The notes beneath the pieces were generated by a model, which ran no database searches, was not told where the DNA came from, and saw only the letters and a list, made by a program, of their open reading frames with translations. Both the position numbers and the translations under genes were made by a program. 53,264 nt of DNA, from assembly GCA_031256995.1 (NCBI GenBank), contig JAIRPL010000076.1, positions 1-53,264 on the forward strand, given 5' to 3'. This document shows positions 29,277 through 38,487 of this stretch, piece by piece (position 1 is the first letter of the stretch; every line of letters begins with the position of its first letter). The stretch comes from Puniceicoccales bacterium (GTDB lineage: Bacteria; Verrucomicrobiota; Verrucomicrobiia; Opitutales; UBA953).

Positions 29277-30737
29277 TTAAGAACGATGTTCGGCAAACAA
29301 GATGCCGAGATGGCGCAAAAGTACCGGACCAGGGGCGGGGCCGGCGGTGACATGGCCACCCCCCTTTCGGGCACCAGGCTGGCGCGCCCCGAGAACACCT
29401 CGAAACACGGCTTTGCGCAGAAGGCCGGATTCGGCGGTGGACTCCAAAAACGCGGGGCCGAAAACTCCCTGGACAGCCACGGGAAACCTGAAGGCAACAC
29501 CACCAGCGGGCGGCCCAGGCAACGAGGCAAGCGGAGTCCAGCGCACCGGCAGACCGTGCCAGGCAAATTCGATTTTCCAGCCGGCAAGCACGCGCGGGAC
29601 CGGGGCGGCAAGCAGGGCCGGATTTTCCCGGACAAACGCCGGGACACGCGTCGTCGGCAAATAAACCGTGGCGGCGGCAGGCTCGCCCTTCAAATACGTG
29701 GAGAACAATGGCGCGCGCCCCGTGGCAAGTCCGTGCCGAAGCAGGGGAAGCGGGTCGATTCCGACAAGATTGATCCCATTCCACTCCCCCTGCCGGTTGG
29801 GCGCGCCAAACTCCTTCTGGCGGGAATACCACACCCCGAAATTATGGCCAAGGCGCACCCCCGCCTCAAAATGCAAATGCGCCCGTTCCTTGGGAAAGCC
29901 CCTCCCCTCATCCGAACGGCCCATGACGCCCAATCCGGTGCCGGCATCGACCACATTGCCAAGCCGAAGCTCCGGGGAGACACTGCGTAAGTGGGCGTAA
30001 AGCGTGTAATACCGCAACCCCGGCTCCGCGTGCCACAGGACAACGTAACGGCCGTAGGGGCCGTTGGGGATGGAGGCGATGTGGGCAACCACTCCGGGAA
30101 TGGCGGCACGCACAATATCGGCAGGCTCCCCCCGCCTGTCGCGCCGGGCGGGGCGGATATCCACGCCTTCATGAAATTTGCGGCCGCTATTGCGATGCAG
30201 GCCAAACAACCCGGTGGCGGGGTCCCCCGAGGCGGCGGCTTGGGCAAACTGTTCCCACGGGGTGGCCGGCGTGACATCCAACGGCGTCGGCCAGACAAAG
30301 GGATGTGTGGTGGAAACAAGCGCAACCGGCGCGGTCGAGGCGGAAGACGGAAGAGAACCGGGGGCGGCAACCGCCTTTGCGGGACCGCGGGAAATGGACT
30401 CCCCAACAACGGGCACGGGGGCGACAACGGCGCCAGCCAGCGCACCGGGTGGGGCAAACAAAGGCAAAGACACGCCCTCGCCATTCCCCGCTGTGGCAGC
30501 CGTGCCGGCTGGCGCGCCGGGCAAGGCTGGCGCGCCGGAAACGGGGACCGCCGCAACCCCGGCTTTTTCGCGGACGCCGCCGCTCCTCGTCTTTTCATCC
30601 ACCCCACCCGCATCCGGCCACAGGACAAAGGAAAGGCCTGTGGTGAATGTCAAAAGTGAGGCAAAACACAGGATCGCCGCAGCGCATGGGCGGGCACGAA
30701 ACAATGATGACAAGCGCACAAAGGAAACTTCTGGCAT
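29277..30737 (-). CDS. M23-family peptidase, membrane-anchored
   Basis: A 486-residue protein with an N-terminal membrane or signal segment (AAAILCFASLLTFTTGLSFVL), a Pro/Ala/Gly-rich linker of about 120 residues and an M23 (LytM-like) domain around residues 185-300. The zinc ligands are visible as GRKFHEGVDI (His and Asp) and HLHF, with YTLYAHL between. Roughly 190 further residues of unknown fold follow. Such enzymes cut peptidoglycan cross-links or act as inactive activators; here the zinc motif looks intact. ATG 30737 places the signal at the N-terminus. It starts 7 bp after the stop of the lipoprotein gene and is surely co-transcribed. Confidence 0.85.
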   Translation of the reverse strand: MPEVSFVRLSSLFRARPCAAAILCFASLLTFTTGLSFVLWPDAGGVDEKTRSGGVREKAGVAAVPVSGAPALPGAPAGTAATAGNGEGVSLPLFAPPGALAGAVVAPVPVVGESISRGPAKAVAAPGSLPSSASTAPVALVSTTHPFVWPTPLDVTPATPWEQFAQAAASGDPATGLFGLHRNSGRKFHEGVDIRPARRDRRGEPADIVRAAIPGVVAHIASIPNGPYGRYVVLWHAEPGLRYYTLYAHLRSVSPELRLGNVVDAGTGLGVMGRSDEGRGFPKERAHLHFEAGVRLGHNFGVWYSRQKEFGAPNRQGEWNGINLVGIDPLPLLRHGLATGRAPLFSTYLKGEPAAATVYLPTTRVPAFVRENPALLAAPVPRVLAGWKIEFAWHGLPVRWTPLASLPGPPAGGVAFRFPVAVQGVFGPAFLESTAESGLLRKAVFRGVLGARQPGARKGGGHVTAGPAPGPVLLRHLGILFAEHRS

Positions 30738-30744
30738 CGTACCG

Positions 30745-31560
30745 TCACTTGGAATCAATCTCTTTCTGGATAAGAAGGATGGATTTGTTGATATCGCGGG
30801 CCAGATCGTAGAGAGCCTCGTCAATCCGTTCGGGAGGGATGTCACTCAATTGGTGATGGAAAAGAATCTCCCCGTTGCGCACCGGACCGGTGGTGCGATA
30901 GATGCCAACCGGCTCGCCATTGACAAAAAGAAAGATGTGGCGGCGCTGCTGGCTGATGTTGAGCGTGTCACCCAAAAAATGGCGCGTGGCGCTGGGAGTG
31001 AGGCGCACAAGAAGCGCGGGAAAACTGGCATCAAACCCAGGCGCGCTGGCGGCGGACGGCTTCGCGGCGGTGTTGGCGGACGGCTTCGCGGCGGTGTTGG
31101 CGGGCGGCTTCGCGGCAGCGGCTGGGGGCTTCACGGCGGCGGCGGGCGGTTTCACATTCCCACGCGGCTCGTTTGCCACGGATTTTCCACCAAATGGAGG
31201 CTGTATGGCCGAAACCGTGAACCCCTGCGTGCCGGAGGTCGTGTCAAGATTGGCGCGCACCGCGACGACATCCGCGATGTGCTGGGGCAAATACATCGGC
31301 CTCTTTGAGATGTTGAACGTCTGCGCGTAGGCGGGCAGTTTCTGCTCGAAGGAAAAGCCCTCGCCAAGCCCGCCTTGCGGGGCCTCGCAGTAGAGGACCG
31401 CCTCGTATTTCGGCTTTTCCGTGGCGCATCCAGCGGTGAACACGCCGGCGAGCAAGGCGCAAAAGACGCCGGAGGCACGCGCCAGGAAAACGGAGGCGCG
31501 GCGAACGTTGGCCGGCCGTGGGGCGGACGCGGATTGGGGAGGGGGCATGGTGGTGTTCAT
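30745..31560 (-). CDS. Lipoprotein with Ala/Lys/Pro repeats, unknown
   Basis: A 271-residue putative lipoprotein. After a 24-residue leader comes the signal ASGVFCALLAGVFTAGC with lipobox TAGC. The N-terminal mature domain (about 45-125) includes FNISKRPMYLPQHIADVV. A central linker of repeated AAKPPANTAAKPSA units is encoded by a 24-bp tandem repeat. The C-terminal domain (about 180-271) contains LVRLTPSATRHFLG and FVNGEPVGIYRTTG. No family is recognised. The linker between two folded halves suggests a protein spanning from the outer membrane towards peptidoglycan. It is followed by the M23 peptidase after 7 bp, so a joint cell-wall role is plausible inference. Confidence 0.72.
   Translation of the reverse strand: MNTTMPPPQSASAPRPANVRRASVFLARASGVFCALLAGVFTAGCATEKPKYEAVLYCEAPQGGLGEGFSFEQKLPAYAQTFNISKRPMYLPQHIADVVAVRANLDTTSGTQGFTVSAIQPPFGGKSVANEPRGNVKPPAAAVKPPAAAAKPPANTAAKPSANTAAKPSAASAPGFDASFPALLVRLTPSATRHFLGDTLNISQQRRHIFLFVNGEPVGIYRTTGPVRNGEILFHHQLSDIPPERIDEALYDLARDINKSILLIQKEIDSK
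31051..31122. repeat. 24-bp tandem repeat, three copies, inside a lipoprotein gene
   Basis: Units at 31051-31074 and 31075-31098 are identical; the third (31099-31122) differs at a few positions, and a fourth degenerate unit follows. Twenty-four bases is a multiple of three, so copy-number change lengthens or shortens the Ala/Lys/Pro linker of the lipoprotein without shifting frame. Confidence 0.85.
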
Positions 31561-31662
31561 AGGAATGCGATGGGTTTGGTTTTGTGTGACGGACATCCGT
31601 CTAAATGGGTTGTCTCCTATTGTTCTGGCACTGGTCTGAGAAAGGGGCGCGCGTCGCGAGGC

Positions 31663-32163
31663 TCAGCCCACAAAAAGCTCAAGGGTCTCCTGCACGGCGG
31701 CAACGCGGGCGGGGTCAATCTCGCCGGCGGGAACATCATACCCCTCCTTGGTCCGGGAGTGGACATAGCGCTGGACGCCTCCAACCGCCCTGCCAAGCGG
31801 GCGCAGGATGCGTTTGCGTTCCAGCATGAGCGCCAGGAGTTGCTTGAGCACAGCCTTGTCGCCCGTGGGATCCTCCGGCGAGTTATACAGGGAAAGAAAA
31901 AACTCCTCGCGTGTCGCAAGCATCTGCACGCGCGCCTCGCGCTCCTCGTCCGTGCGTTCCTTGACCTCGCGAGTCCAGCGGCCAAGCTCAATGCCCCGCG
32001 GCTCCAATTTGGAAAGATTCGCCTCCAGCATGTCCAGCCGCTCGATGTCCGCGCCCTGCGGCTTGTAAATCAGGCAGACGACATGGTCGCCAACCTTGAG
32101 GGGTTCGTCTGTGACGGCACAGCGTCGGGAAAGGGGCCTAAACTGCCACTCCGTGATTGCCAT
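31663..32163 (-). CDS. Conserved-looking protein with N-terminal Cys pair, unknown
   Basis: A 166-residue soluble protein. The N-terminus (WQFRPLSRRCAVTDEPLKVG, then HVVCLIYK) has two cysteines and the look of a small treble-clef or zinc-ribbon-like fold seen in short planctomycete and verrucomicrobial proteins, though only two cysteines are present. The rest is helical and charged (RTDEEREARVQMLATREEF, LKQLLALMLERKRILRPLG). No function can be assigned. It is 102 bp upstream of the lipoprotein gene on the same strand, in the middle of an envelope-gene run. Confidence 0.72.
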   Translation of the reverse strand: MAITEWQFRPLSRRCAVTDEPLKVGDHVVCLIYKPQGADIERLDMLEANLSKLEPRGIELGRWTREVKERTDEEREARVQMLATREEFFLSLYNSPEDPTGDKAVLKQLLALMLERKRILRPLGRAVGGVQRYVHSRTKEGYDVPAGEIDPARVAAVQETLELFVG

Positions 32164-32239
32164 TGGCCGCCTTTGTTAGCGGCGTGCGGAGGTGCCGCAA
32201 GGTCAAAATCATGCAACAAACAGGCGTGCCCGGCCTTCC

Positions 32240-32536
32240 TCAACGGGACACATCCGTCCGCTTGTCTTTTTGAATGGCATAAAGCCCGTAATCAGGCTCG
32301 TGGAAAGTGGAAGGAGATATCCCGTGCGACATGTTGGCCGGCGGGGGAAGGCTGATGTTGTAGCGCCGGGCGTCCGAATTTGCGGATTGGACGGCCGGAA
32401 GGGCGCCCTCAAACATGCGCACGGCCTTTTTGCCGCGCTTGACGGGCGGGAAAAAGGCGGCCACGAGGAGAAGCCCCCCAAAAGCCACGACATAGTACAA
32501 ATGCCTGCGGCGGCGTGGAAACAATTCTTGCAGCAT
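32240..32536 (-). CDS. Small single-pass membrane protein, unknown
   Basis: A 98-residue protein. A basic start (LFPRRRRHLYY) precedes one membrane helix (VVAFGGLLLVAAFF, about 16-29), then PPVKRGKKAVRMFEG and a polar tail. The positive charges on both sides leave topology open. It starts 37 bp after the O-antigen-ligase-like gene and is probably in its operon. I do not recognise a family; it might be an accessory subunit. ATG 32536 is preferred over 32599, which would add a hydrophilic leader overlapping the upstream gene. Confidence 0.6.
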   Translation of the reverse strand: MLQELFPRRRRHLYYVVAFGGLLLVAAFFPPVKRGKKAVRMFEGALPAVQSANSDARRYNISLPPPANMSHGISPSTFHEPDYGLYAIQKDKRTDVSR

Positions 32537-32573
32537 GAGCGGAAGGGTATGGTTTTTTTCGGAAAAGGCCGTC

Positions 32574-34676
32574 TTACTCAGGCTTGGGAGCGGTAGCATC
32601 CTTCCCGGCCCCGGTGCGCAGCAAATTCAGACGGGCACGAATGGCGAGATTGTCCGGGTGGCGGGCGGCAGCCTCCCGCAAAATGGCAAGGGCGCGGGAG
32701 ATCCGCGCGCCGCCACCCTCGGCCGCCACGGCATTGGCATGGGCAAGCGCGGCAACCACGCTGCCGGGCGCCAGCGCGTGCGCGACGCCAAACTCATTCT
32801 CCGCCAGACGATGCTCCCCCGACATGCTCAGGGCAAAGGCATGCGTGAGGCGGAACTCAAAATTATCCGGCGCAAGCAACACCGCGTTCTTCGAGGCCGA
32901 AACCGCGGCGGCGGAAAGTTCGGCGCCACGCGCAGGCTCCTCCAGAAAGCGCCGCAACGCAACGGCGGCGAGCGTGTTCCACGCGGGACCGTCGCGCGGG
33001 TTGAACTGAATGGCCGCAAGGGCGTTTTCCTCGGCAAAATCCAGACGTCCACGGACCTCAAGCGCGCCAAAAGCCTCCCTTTCCGCGACTGTCCGGGAAC
33101 CGCTGGCACCGTTCTCGGGAAGAAGCGGCGCCAGCGCGACAGCCGCGGCACGGGAGTGCGCATAAGCCTTGAATGAGGTGCGCGCCCAAAACAACCAGCC
33201 AATCGGGAGCACCACGGAACACAAAAGGAGCACCAGCTCGCGCAGCTTGCTTCCACTGACGACGAGGGGGAACGCGGCGTGCGTGTGCCGCAGCATGGCA
33301 CCGCCCAGAATGGCGAACAGGCAGGCCACCGCCGGCATCGGCCCGGGATAATCCACCACAAGGGCAACCCCCGCGCCGGCGCTCCCGGCAACGGCCGCCG
33401 CAAGGAACAGGCGCTCATGCGGAACAGGCGGCACACGCCGGGCACCCGGCGCCTTCACCGCCGCCTCGCGGCGCGGCAGGGCCAGGCAGCCCATCAAGGC
33501 CGAGATCCAAACCCAAAGCACGGGCGCGATGAAAAGCGCGGTCCCCAAAAGACCGCTTTCCGAGAGCAATGTCGCAAGCAGGCCGCCGGCGCCGGCGGGC
33601 ACCAGCTCCCAGCCCGCGGGGCGCACGGCCTCAAAAAAACACCGGAAACCGCCCGTGCCCAATCCCTGCAGGGGGTTCGCGGACAAGGCCGCGCTGGCGG
33701 CCTGGACAAGCACGGGCGAGGCACCTTTTGTGAAGTATGGGAGGGGGCCGGAAGGCCCGCCCTCCGGCAGGTCGGGGGAATCGGCGGAAGTGATCACATT
33801 CGCCCCGGCCGGGTCGGCGTGGTTCATGCCCACGTTGTCATCCAGCATCCAAGCCGCGAGCAGCAGGGCCACAAACGCGAGCAGCACAAGCAGGGCACGA
33901 ACACCCCAGCGGCGCGTGAAAAGAAAAGCCACGACACACAACCCGACAAAAAGCCCGGCGATGACCCCGATGTGCGCCGTGCAAAATATCCCCGCCAGAA
34001 AAATCGCGGAGGCCGGGATGGCGAGATAGCGTGGAATGCCATTCCCGCGAAGGCCCAGCGCGTATCCCAGGCACGGGAAGAACAATAGCAACAGCACGGC
34101 CCCGGCGGCGACGGGATGGCCGAGCGTGGCGCTGAGCGCCCCCATCTCCGCGGCCGCCGAATGCTCGCTTTGAAGCCACGAAAGCGGACGCACCTGAAAT
34201 CCAATCGAAAGCGCGGCCCCGGCCGTGGCAAAGAATGACACCCCCCCCAGGATGGTCCACTTCAACGCGGGATCACGGAAGTGGTACAACGAGATCACAA
34301 AGGCGGCAACCGCCATGCAATTCCACGCAAAATGATTCTCCGCCTCCCACGGGGCCGGGCTAAACCAGGCCCAATCCATCGCGCACCACACCAGCCACGG
34401 CAGGAAAAGCAGCGCGCCAAGCTGGTACTTGAAGCCATCGCGCGCCCGCCATGCGCACACAAGCAGATGCACCCCTCCCGCGAGCGCCAAAAACCGCGCC
34501 GCGCGGGCGGCGGAAAGCGGCTCGGCCCCGCCATCCGCCCCCAGCGCAAGGGAAAGCCAGAAAAGCAGCAGCGCCCCCAGCGCGAACAAGTCCGCGTAGT
34601 GGCCGGGCGCGAACGGCATACGGCATTGGAACGCAAAAAACGCGTATATCCTCGAAAACAGCGGGAAACGATGCAT
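32574..34676 (-). CDS. O-antigen ligase-like membrane protein with TPR tail
   Basis: A 700-residue polytopic inner-membrane protein. About 12 helices cover residues 20-510, with a long periplasmic loop containing NPLQGLGTGGFRCFFEA, the region that in WaaL/Wzy-type enzymes follows the catalytic loop (N-G-G pattern). The C-terminal 180 residues are helical repeats (FNPRDGPAWNTLAAVALRRF, LAENEFGVAHALAPGSV) typical of TPRs. The architecture matches O-antigen ligase/polymerase family proteins with TPR, which join glycans to lipid or protein. The exact acceptor is unknown. Start 34676 or 34619 are both possible. folA lies 42 bp upstream in the same direction. Confidence 0.8.
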   Translation of the reverse strand: MHRFPLFSRIYAFFAFQCRMPFAPGHYADLFALGALLLFWLSLALGADGGAEPLSAARAARFLALAGGVHLLVCAWRARDGFKYQLGALLFLPWLVWCAMDWAWFSPAPWEAENHFAWNCMAVAAFVISLYHFRDPALKWTILGGVSFFATAGAALSIGFQVRPLSWLQSEHSAAAEMGALSATLGHPVAAGAVLLLLFFPCLGYALGLRGNGIPRYLAIPASAIFLAGIFCTAHIGVIAGLFVGLCVVAFLFTRRWGVRALLVLLAFVALLLAAWMLDDNVGMNHADPAGANVITSADSPDLPEGGPSGPLPYFTKGASPVLVQAASAALSANPLQGLGTGGFRCFFEAVRPAGWELVPAGAGGLLATLLSESGLLGTALFIAPVLWVWISALMGCLALPRREAAVKAPGARRVPPVPHERLFLAAAVAGSAGAGVALVVDYPGPMPAVACLFAILGGAMLRHTHAAFPLVVSGSKLRELVLLLCSVVLPIGWLFWARTSFKAYAHSRAAAVALAPLLPENGASGSRTVAEREAFGALEVRGRLDFAEENALAAIQFNPRDGPAWNTLAAVALRRFLEEPARGAELSAAAVSASKNAVLLAPDNFEFRLTHAFALSMSGEHRLAENEFGVAHALAPGSVVAALAHANAVAAEGGGARISRALAILREAAARHPDNLAIRARLNLLRTGAGKDATAPKPE

Positions 34677-34718
34677 GGGTGCGGATAAGCCCCGCCCAGA
34701 GTCAAGCGAGGCGGGTTT

Positions 34719-35387
34719 TTACAAACGAAGGTGGTGGCAGATTGTGTACTCAGGGCAATCCTCTATTTCCACCCCGGCATCAAAGTCGGCCTCGAAGGAC
34801 GGAAAAAACGTGTCGCCCTGCGGGGCGGCATGGACGCGGGTGAGATAAAGATCCCGGCAAAACGGAAGGGCTTGGGCGTAGAGCACCGCCCCCCCGGCGA
34901 TGAACACACGGGAATTCGCGAAATCCACCGGGGCACTCCCCTTGGCCGCACCGCCGGCAACTCCGGCCCCAGGGCATTCCTCGCGCCCACCCCGGCGCCC
35001 GGCGTCCACGCCAGCGGCCTCAAGCAAAGCCTCCAGCGAAGGCAGCACCGTGACTCCCGGTGGCGGCGCGCCTGGAATGCCGCCGCGGCTGAGCACGATC
35101 GTCACACGCCCCGGCAACGGCCGCCCGATGGACTCATAGGTGCGCCGCCCCATCACGAGGACATGCCCCATCGTGATTCGCTTGAAAAACTTGAAATCCC
35201 CGGGCAGGTGCCAGGGAATCGCCCCGGCGGCGCCTATGACACGATTTTCCGCCATTGCCGCGATCGCCGTGAATGGATGGCGCGGACAAGGGGATGCGGG
35301 ACGCAACCCGGCACCGGGGCAGCAATCCCCGCCGTCACACGGCACGGCAGGGCGCGGGATTGCTGCTGGCTTGGAAACGGTATCCAC
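34719..35387 (-). CDS. folA: Dihydrofolate reductase
   Basis: A 222-residue DHFR, reducing dihydrofolate with NADPH. Core motifs are [63 protein letters not shown] and LYLTRVHA. It is longer than the usual 160 residues. There is a roughly 35-residue Pro/Cys-rich leader and a 25-residue Gly/Ala-rich insertion before the VFIAGG strand. The leader may mean the true start is internal, for example a GTG at codon 15, but no ATG lies close to the homology. It starts 15 bp after icd, so the two are likely co-transcribed. Confidence 0.9.
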   Translation of the reverse strand: MDTVSKPAAIPRPAVPCDGGDCCPGAGLRPASPCPRHPFTAIAAMAENRVIGAAGAIPWHLPGDFKFFKRITMGHVLVMGRRTYESIGRPLPGRVTIVLSRGGIPGAPPPGVTVLPSLEALLEAAGVDAGRRGGREECPGAGVAGGAAKGSAPVDFANSRVFIAGGAVLYAQALPFCRDLYLTRVHAAPQGDTFFPSFEADFDAGVEIEDCPEYTICHHLRL

Positions 35388-35402
35388 GGAAAACGGCGCG
35401 AC

Positions 35403-36665
35403 TCACATGTGCTCGATAATATTTTGCCCGAAGGCCGAACACTTGATCTCGACGGCCCCCTGCATGAGACGCGCGAAATCATACGTGACCCGGCGGGAGG
35501 CGATCGCGCCGCCAAGGCCCTTCTCCACAAGCGCGGCGGCCTCACCCCAGCCAAGATGCCTCAAAAGCATGGCGCCGGAGAGCACCACGCTGCCAGGGTT
35601 CACAACATCCTTGCCGGCATACTTGGGCGCCGTGCCATGCGTGGCCTCAAAAATGGCATGGCCCGTGGCATGGTTGATATTGGCCCCGGGCGCGATGCCG
35701 ATGCCCCCCACCTGCGCCGCCAGCGCGTCCGAAAGGTAATCCCCGTTAAGATTCAGCGTGGCAATGACATCAAACTCCTCCGGACGGGTGAGCACCTGCT
35801 GCAGGGCGATGTCGGCGATCGCGTCCTTGAACAGAATGCCCGCGCCACGCCTGCCCTCGGGGATGCGGCACCATGGGCCGCCGTCCACAGGCTCCGCGCC
35901 AAACTCCTCGCGCGCGACGGCATAACCCCAATCGCGAAACGCCCCCTCGGTGTGTTTCATGATGTTGCCCTTGTGGACAAATGTGACGGATTTCCGGCCT
36001 TCGCGTATGGCATGCTCCACGGCGGAACGCACAAGCCGCTGCGTCCCGGGTTTTGACACGGCCTTGATGCCAATGCCCACCGATTCCGGCTCGGCCCCAA
36101 AACGGATCTTCGCGAACTCCGCCGGGAAAGCCGTGCGCAAAAACTCCTGTGTTTTCAACGCGGCTTCGCTGCCAGCCCGAAAATCAATGCCCGCATAGAT
36201 GTCCTCGGTGTTTTCGCGGAAAATCACCATGTCCACCTTCTCGGGGTGGCGCACCGGCGAGGGGACGCCCTCAAACCAACGCACCGGACGCAGGCAGACA
36301 TAAAGGTCAAGCAACTGACGCAACGCCACGTTCAAGGAGCGGATGCCACCGCCAACCGGCGTGGTCAACGGTCCCTTGATTCCCACAACATAATCCTTGA
36401 ACGCCTCGACCGTCGCATCAGGCAGCCAATTGCCAAACTGCTTGAACGCCGCCTCCCCGGCAAAAACCTCGTACCACGAGATCCGCCTCCGCCCGCCGTA
36501 AGCCTTTGCCACGGCGGCATCAAAGACGGCGACGCTCGCCGCCCAAATATCCGGCCCCGTGCCATCACCCCGGATAAAGGGGACGATCGGGTTGTCCGGC
36601 ACGGAAAGTCTGCCGTCACAAAACGTGATTTTGCCCCCATCCGGGACCGCATTAAGGCTGCTCAT
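35403..36665 (-). CDS. icd: Isocitrate dehydrogenase, NADP-dependent
   Basis: A 420-residue TCA-cycle enzyme close to E. coli Icd (416). Substrate-site residues are in [12 protein letters not shown], whose Ser matches the phosphorylated Ser113 of E. coli, and in [17 protein letters not shown] specificity is indicated by Lys-Tyr in [11 protein letters not shown] and by YDFARLM (Tyr391/Arg395 positions). The C-terminus [13 protein letters not shown] also matches. ATG 36665 is where homology starts; the frame stays open for 133 codons upstream. It is followed by folA after 15 bp. No phosphorylating kinase AceK is in the window. Confidence 0.95.
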   Translation of the reverse strand: MSSLNAVPDGGKITFCDGRLSVPDNPIVPFIRGDGTGPDIWAASVAVFDAAVAKAYGGRRRISWYEVFAGEAAFKQFGNWLPDATVEAFKDYVVGIKGPLTTPVGGGIRSLNVALRQLLDLYVCLRPVRWFEGVPSPVRHPEKVDMVIFRENTEDIYAGIDFRAGSEAALKTQEFLRTAFPAEFAKIRFGAEPESVGIGIKAVSKPGTQRLVRSAVEHAIREGRKSVTFVHKGNIMKHTEGAFRDWGYAVAREEFGAEPVDGGPWCRIPEGRRGAGILFKDAIADIALQQVLTRPEEFDVIATLNLNGDYLSDALAAQVGGIGIAPGANINHATGHAIFEATHGTAPKYAGKDVVNPGSVVLSGAMLLRHLGWGEAAALVEKGLGGAIASRRVTYDFARLMQGAVEIKCSAFGQNIIEHM

Positions 36666-36738
36666 GATACGCCCCGCAGAAAAAAGCCCCCAAATCCCGC
36701 GGCAAGCGCAAAGCACGGCGGCACGCCGCTGAGGGCCG

Positions 36739-37491
36739 TCAGGCGGGCGGGGCAGGATCGCCGCGAGACGGACGCGCCGGGGCCGCGGACCGGGACTCCG
36801 GCGGCAGTTCCCAAAGAAAACTGTGACTTTCCCACACCCGCCCGTCCGGGGTGCGCAACGTGACGCGCCATGCGACAAGACGTTTTTTCTGCGGCTTGGA
36901 AATTTTGCGCGCCGGCGAAGGTTTGGGGGCATCCGCGGCGGCAGGCCCCTCCCATTGCGGTCCCGTAAGCCCGGCGCGAATCTCGAAAAACGGATGCGCG
37001 CGAAACGCGGGCAGTTGAAAGATGTGCGAAAAGACATCCCGGCTGTCCCCCCTTCGATACTCAACCTGCAACGTCGAACCTCCGGGAATGTCCGTCCACA
37101 GCGGAAGCCCTATCTGGAAATACATGCCGCGCCGCACTTCCGGCGTGCTCCGCAAAACGACGTCCCCACCCTGGTTCTCCTTGCCGGTGAAATACTCGCT
37201 GACGCGTTTGAAGACGCGTTCGTCATGCCATTCCGGGCGCACGTAGGAAAAGGCGGCATGGGCCGCCACGGGCGCCCCGGCAATCGCCGCGCCCCGGTTG
37301 GCGTGGACCAAGGTGGCGGAAGCCTCCGGGGAGACCGCGACGGTGGCAACGTCCCCCCGCTCCGCCCCGCCTCCGGCGCAAGCGCCAAAAACGAAAGGCA
37401 ACGGCAGGGACGACGACAAAAAGAACGCCGCCTGGATGGCGGCGGACGATCTGGCACGACACCGGCCGGGACTGCGGATCTCACGGCTCAT
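36739..37491 (-). CDS. Secreted protein of unknown function
   Basis: A 250-residue protein with a basic start and a hydrophobic segment ([18 protein letters not shown]). The Cys could be lipidated, though VFGAC is a poor lipobox. The mature part has [31 protein letters not shown] and [10 protein letters not shown], and a basic linker ([17 protein letters not shown]) before a final beta-like segment ending WELPPESR. I do not recognise a family. It sits 73 bp upstream of icd and 78 bp downstream of the 36-residue protein gene, all on the minus strand. Confidence 0.68.
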   Translation of the reverse strand: MSREIRSPGRCRARSSAAIQAAFFLSSSLPLPFVFGACAGGGAERGDVATVAVSPEASATLVHANRGAAIAGAPVAAHAAFSYVRPEWHDERVFKRVSEYFTGKENQGGDVVLRSTPEVRRGMYFQIGLPLWTDIPGGSTLQVEYRRGDSRDVFSHIFQLPAFRAHPFFEIRAGLTGPQWEGPAAADAPKPSPARKISKPQKKRLVAWRVTLRTPDGRVWESHSFLWELPPESRSAAPARPSRGDPAPPA

Positions 37492-37569
37492 CGGATTGCC
37501 TGCGCAAAAACGCCAGAAAAAAGAAGGAAGGCGGCATCAACGACGCCACGTCCCCGGAAGAAACAGGTG

Positions 37570-37680
37570 TCACTTGCGCTTCTTGGAGGAAGACAGCGCC
37601 TGCTTGACACGCTCCTTGGCGCGTTGCTCGTAAGCGCGGGCGCGCTGACGTTTGATGACCTTGTTGTATTGCTTGCCCAT
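37570..37680 (-). CDS. 36-residue basic protein
   Basis: A short frame, MGKQYNKVIKRQRARAYEQR and onward to SSSKKRK, of 36 residues, of which about 14 are Lys or Arg. It has a complete start and stop. The MGKQYNKVIKR opening resembles tiny conserved proteins in Verrucomicrobia; that resemblance is from memory and unverified. The charge suggests binding to RNA, DNA or the ribosome, but no function is known. There is no Shine-Dalgarno sequence. A perfect TTGACA lies 74 bases upstream. Codon choice (AAG, CGC, GCC) matches neighbours, arguing for a real gene. Confidence 0.72.
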   Translation of the reverse strand: MGKQYNKVIKRQRARAYEQRAKERVKQALSSSKKRK

Positions 37681-37734
37681 TTGTTGTGGTTGTGCGGTGT
37701 GTAAAAGGTGTTGTGACTGAAGAAGGCCGGCATG

Positions 37735-37759
37735 TTTGCGTCAAAACAGCATCTGTCAA
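37735..37759 (-). promoter_or_regulatory. Candidate promoter for the 36-residue protein gene
   Basis: On the minus strand a perfect -35 TTGACA (37759-37754) is followed after 16-17 bases by a weak AT-containing -10 (AAACAT). It lies in the 178-bp divergent gap between the 36-aa gene and the cyclophilin gene. The -10 is poor, so this is only a candidate. Confidence 0.33.
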
Positions 37760-37858
37760 GGATGGGCTTCCCTTGCTCCTGACTTTGCGGGCAGCGAAGG
37801 GCGATGGTTTTATCCTCGCCACACAGGCCGGCCATCGGGATTCTCGGCGCCCTTTTTC

Positions 37859-38434
37859 ATGAGTAACAACGAATCCAGCAAGGCTGGCGCGGGCGCGTCT
37901 GGCCAAATCACCGGGGAAACAGCAACCATCCACACCTCGGCGGGCGACATGACCTTCACCTTTTTTGACGCCGACGCCCCGGGAACCATCGCCAACTTCA
38001 AGAAACTTTCGCGGGAAGGCTTCTACAACAACACGGCCTTTCACCGGATCATACGCGGCTTCATGATCCAAGGCGGCTGCCCCAACACAAAGCCAAACGC
38101 CACCGGCACACCTGGGACCGGCGGCCCGGGTTACACGATCAAGGCCGAGTTTAACTCGCAACCACACCGCCGTGGCGTCATCTCAATGGCGCGCTCGGCG
38201 CACCCGGACAGCGCCGGAAGCCAGTTTTTCATCTGCCACGACGAGGCTCCGTTTCTCAACCGCCAATACACCGCCTTCGGCCGGTTGATCGCCGGCGACG
38301 ACGTGCTCGAAAAAATCGCCTCCTCGCCCGTGGCACACAGTTTTGGTGGCGAAAAATCCAAGCCGCTTGACCGGATTGAAATCCTCGGTGTGACCATCAA
38401 CAGCCAGCAACAGCCAGCAACAGCCAACGCCTGA
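37859..38434 (+). CDS. Peptidyl-prolyl cis-trans isomerase, cyclophilin type
   Basis: A 191-residue cyclophilin without signal peptide, so cytoplasmic (PpiB-like). The catalytic Arg is in FHRIIRGFMIQGG; HPDSAGSQFFICHD and AFGRLIAGDDVLEKI are conserved. An N-terminal 25-residue Ser/Ala/Gly-rich leader precedes the barrel. The last residues NSQQQPATANA are encoded by three near-copies of a 10-bp unit. Start ATG 37859 fits the domain; an ATG at 37736 would add 41 unlikely residues. Confidence 0.93.
   Translation: MSNNESSKAGAGASGQITGETATIHTSAGDMTFTFFDADAPGTIANFKKLSREGFYNNTAFHRIIRGFMIQGGCPNTKPNATGTPGTGGPGYTIKAEFNSQPHRRGVISMARSAHPDSAGSQFFICHDEAPFLNRQYTAFGRLIAGDDVLEKIASSPVAHSFGGEKSKPLDRIEILGVTINSQQQPATANA
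38399..38428 (+). repeat. 10-bp tandem repeat at the 3' end of the cyclophilin gene
   Basis: AACAGCCAGC occurs twice exactly (38399-38408, 38409-38418) and a third time with one change (38419-38428). Ten is not a multiple of three, so gain or loss of a unit would shift the frame of the last residues and the stop. Confidence 0.8.
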
Positions 38435-38487
38435 CACCCGCACCCCGCGAAGCGCGTCCGCCCGCCGCACCGCAACGAGACACCGCC

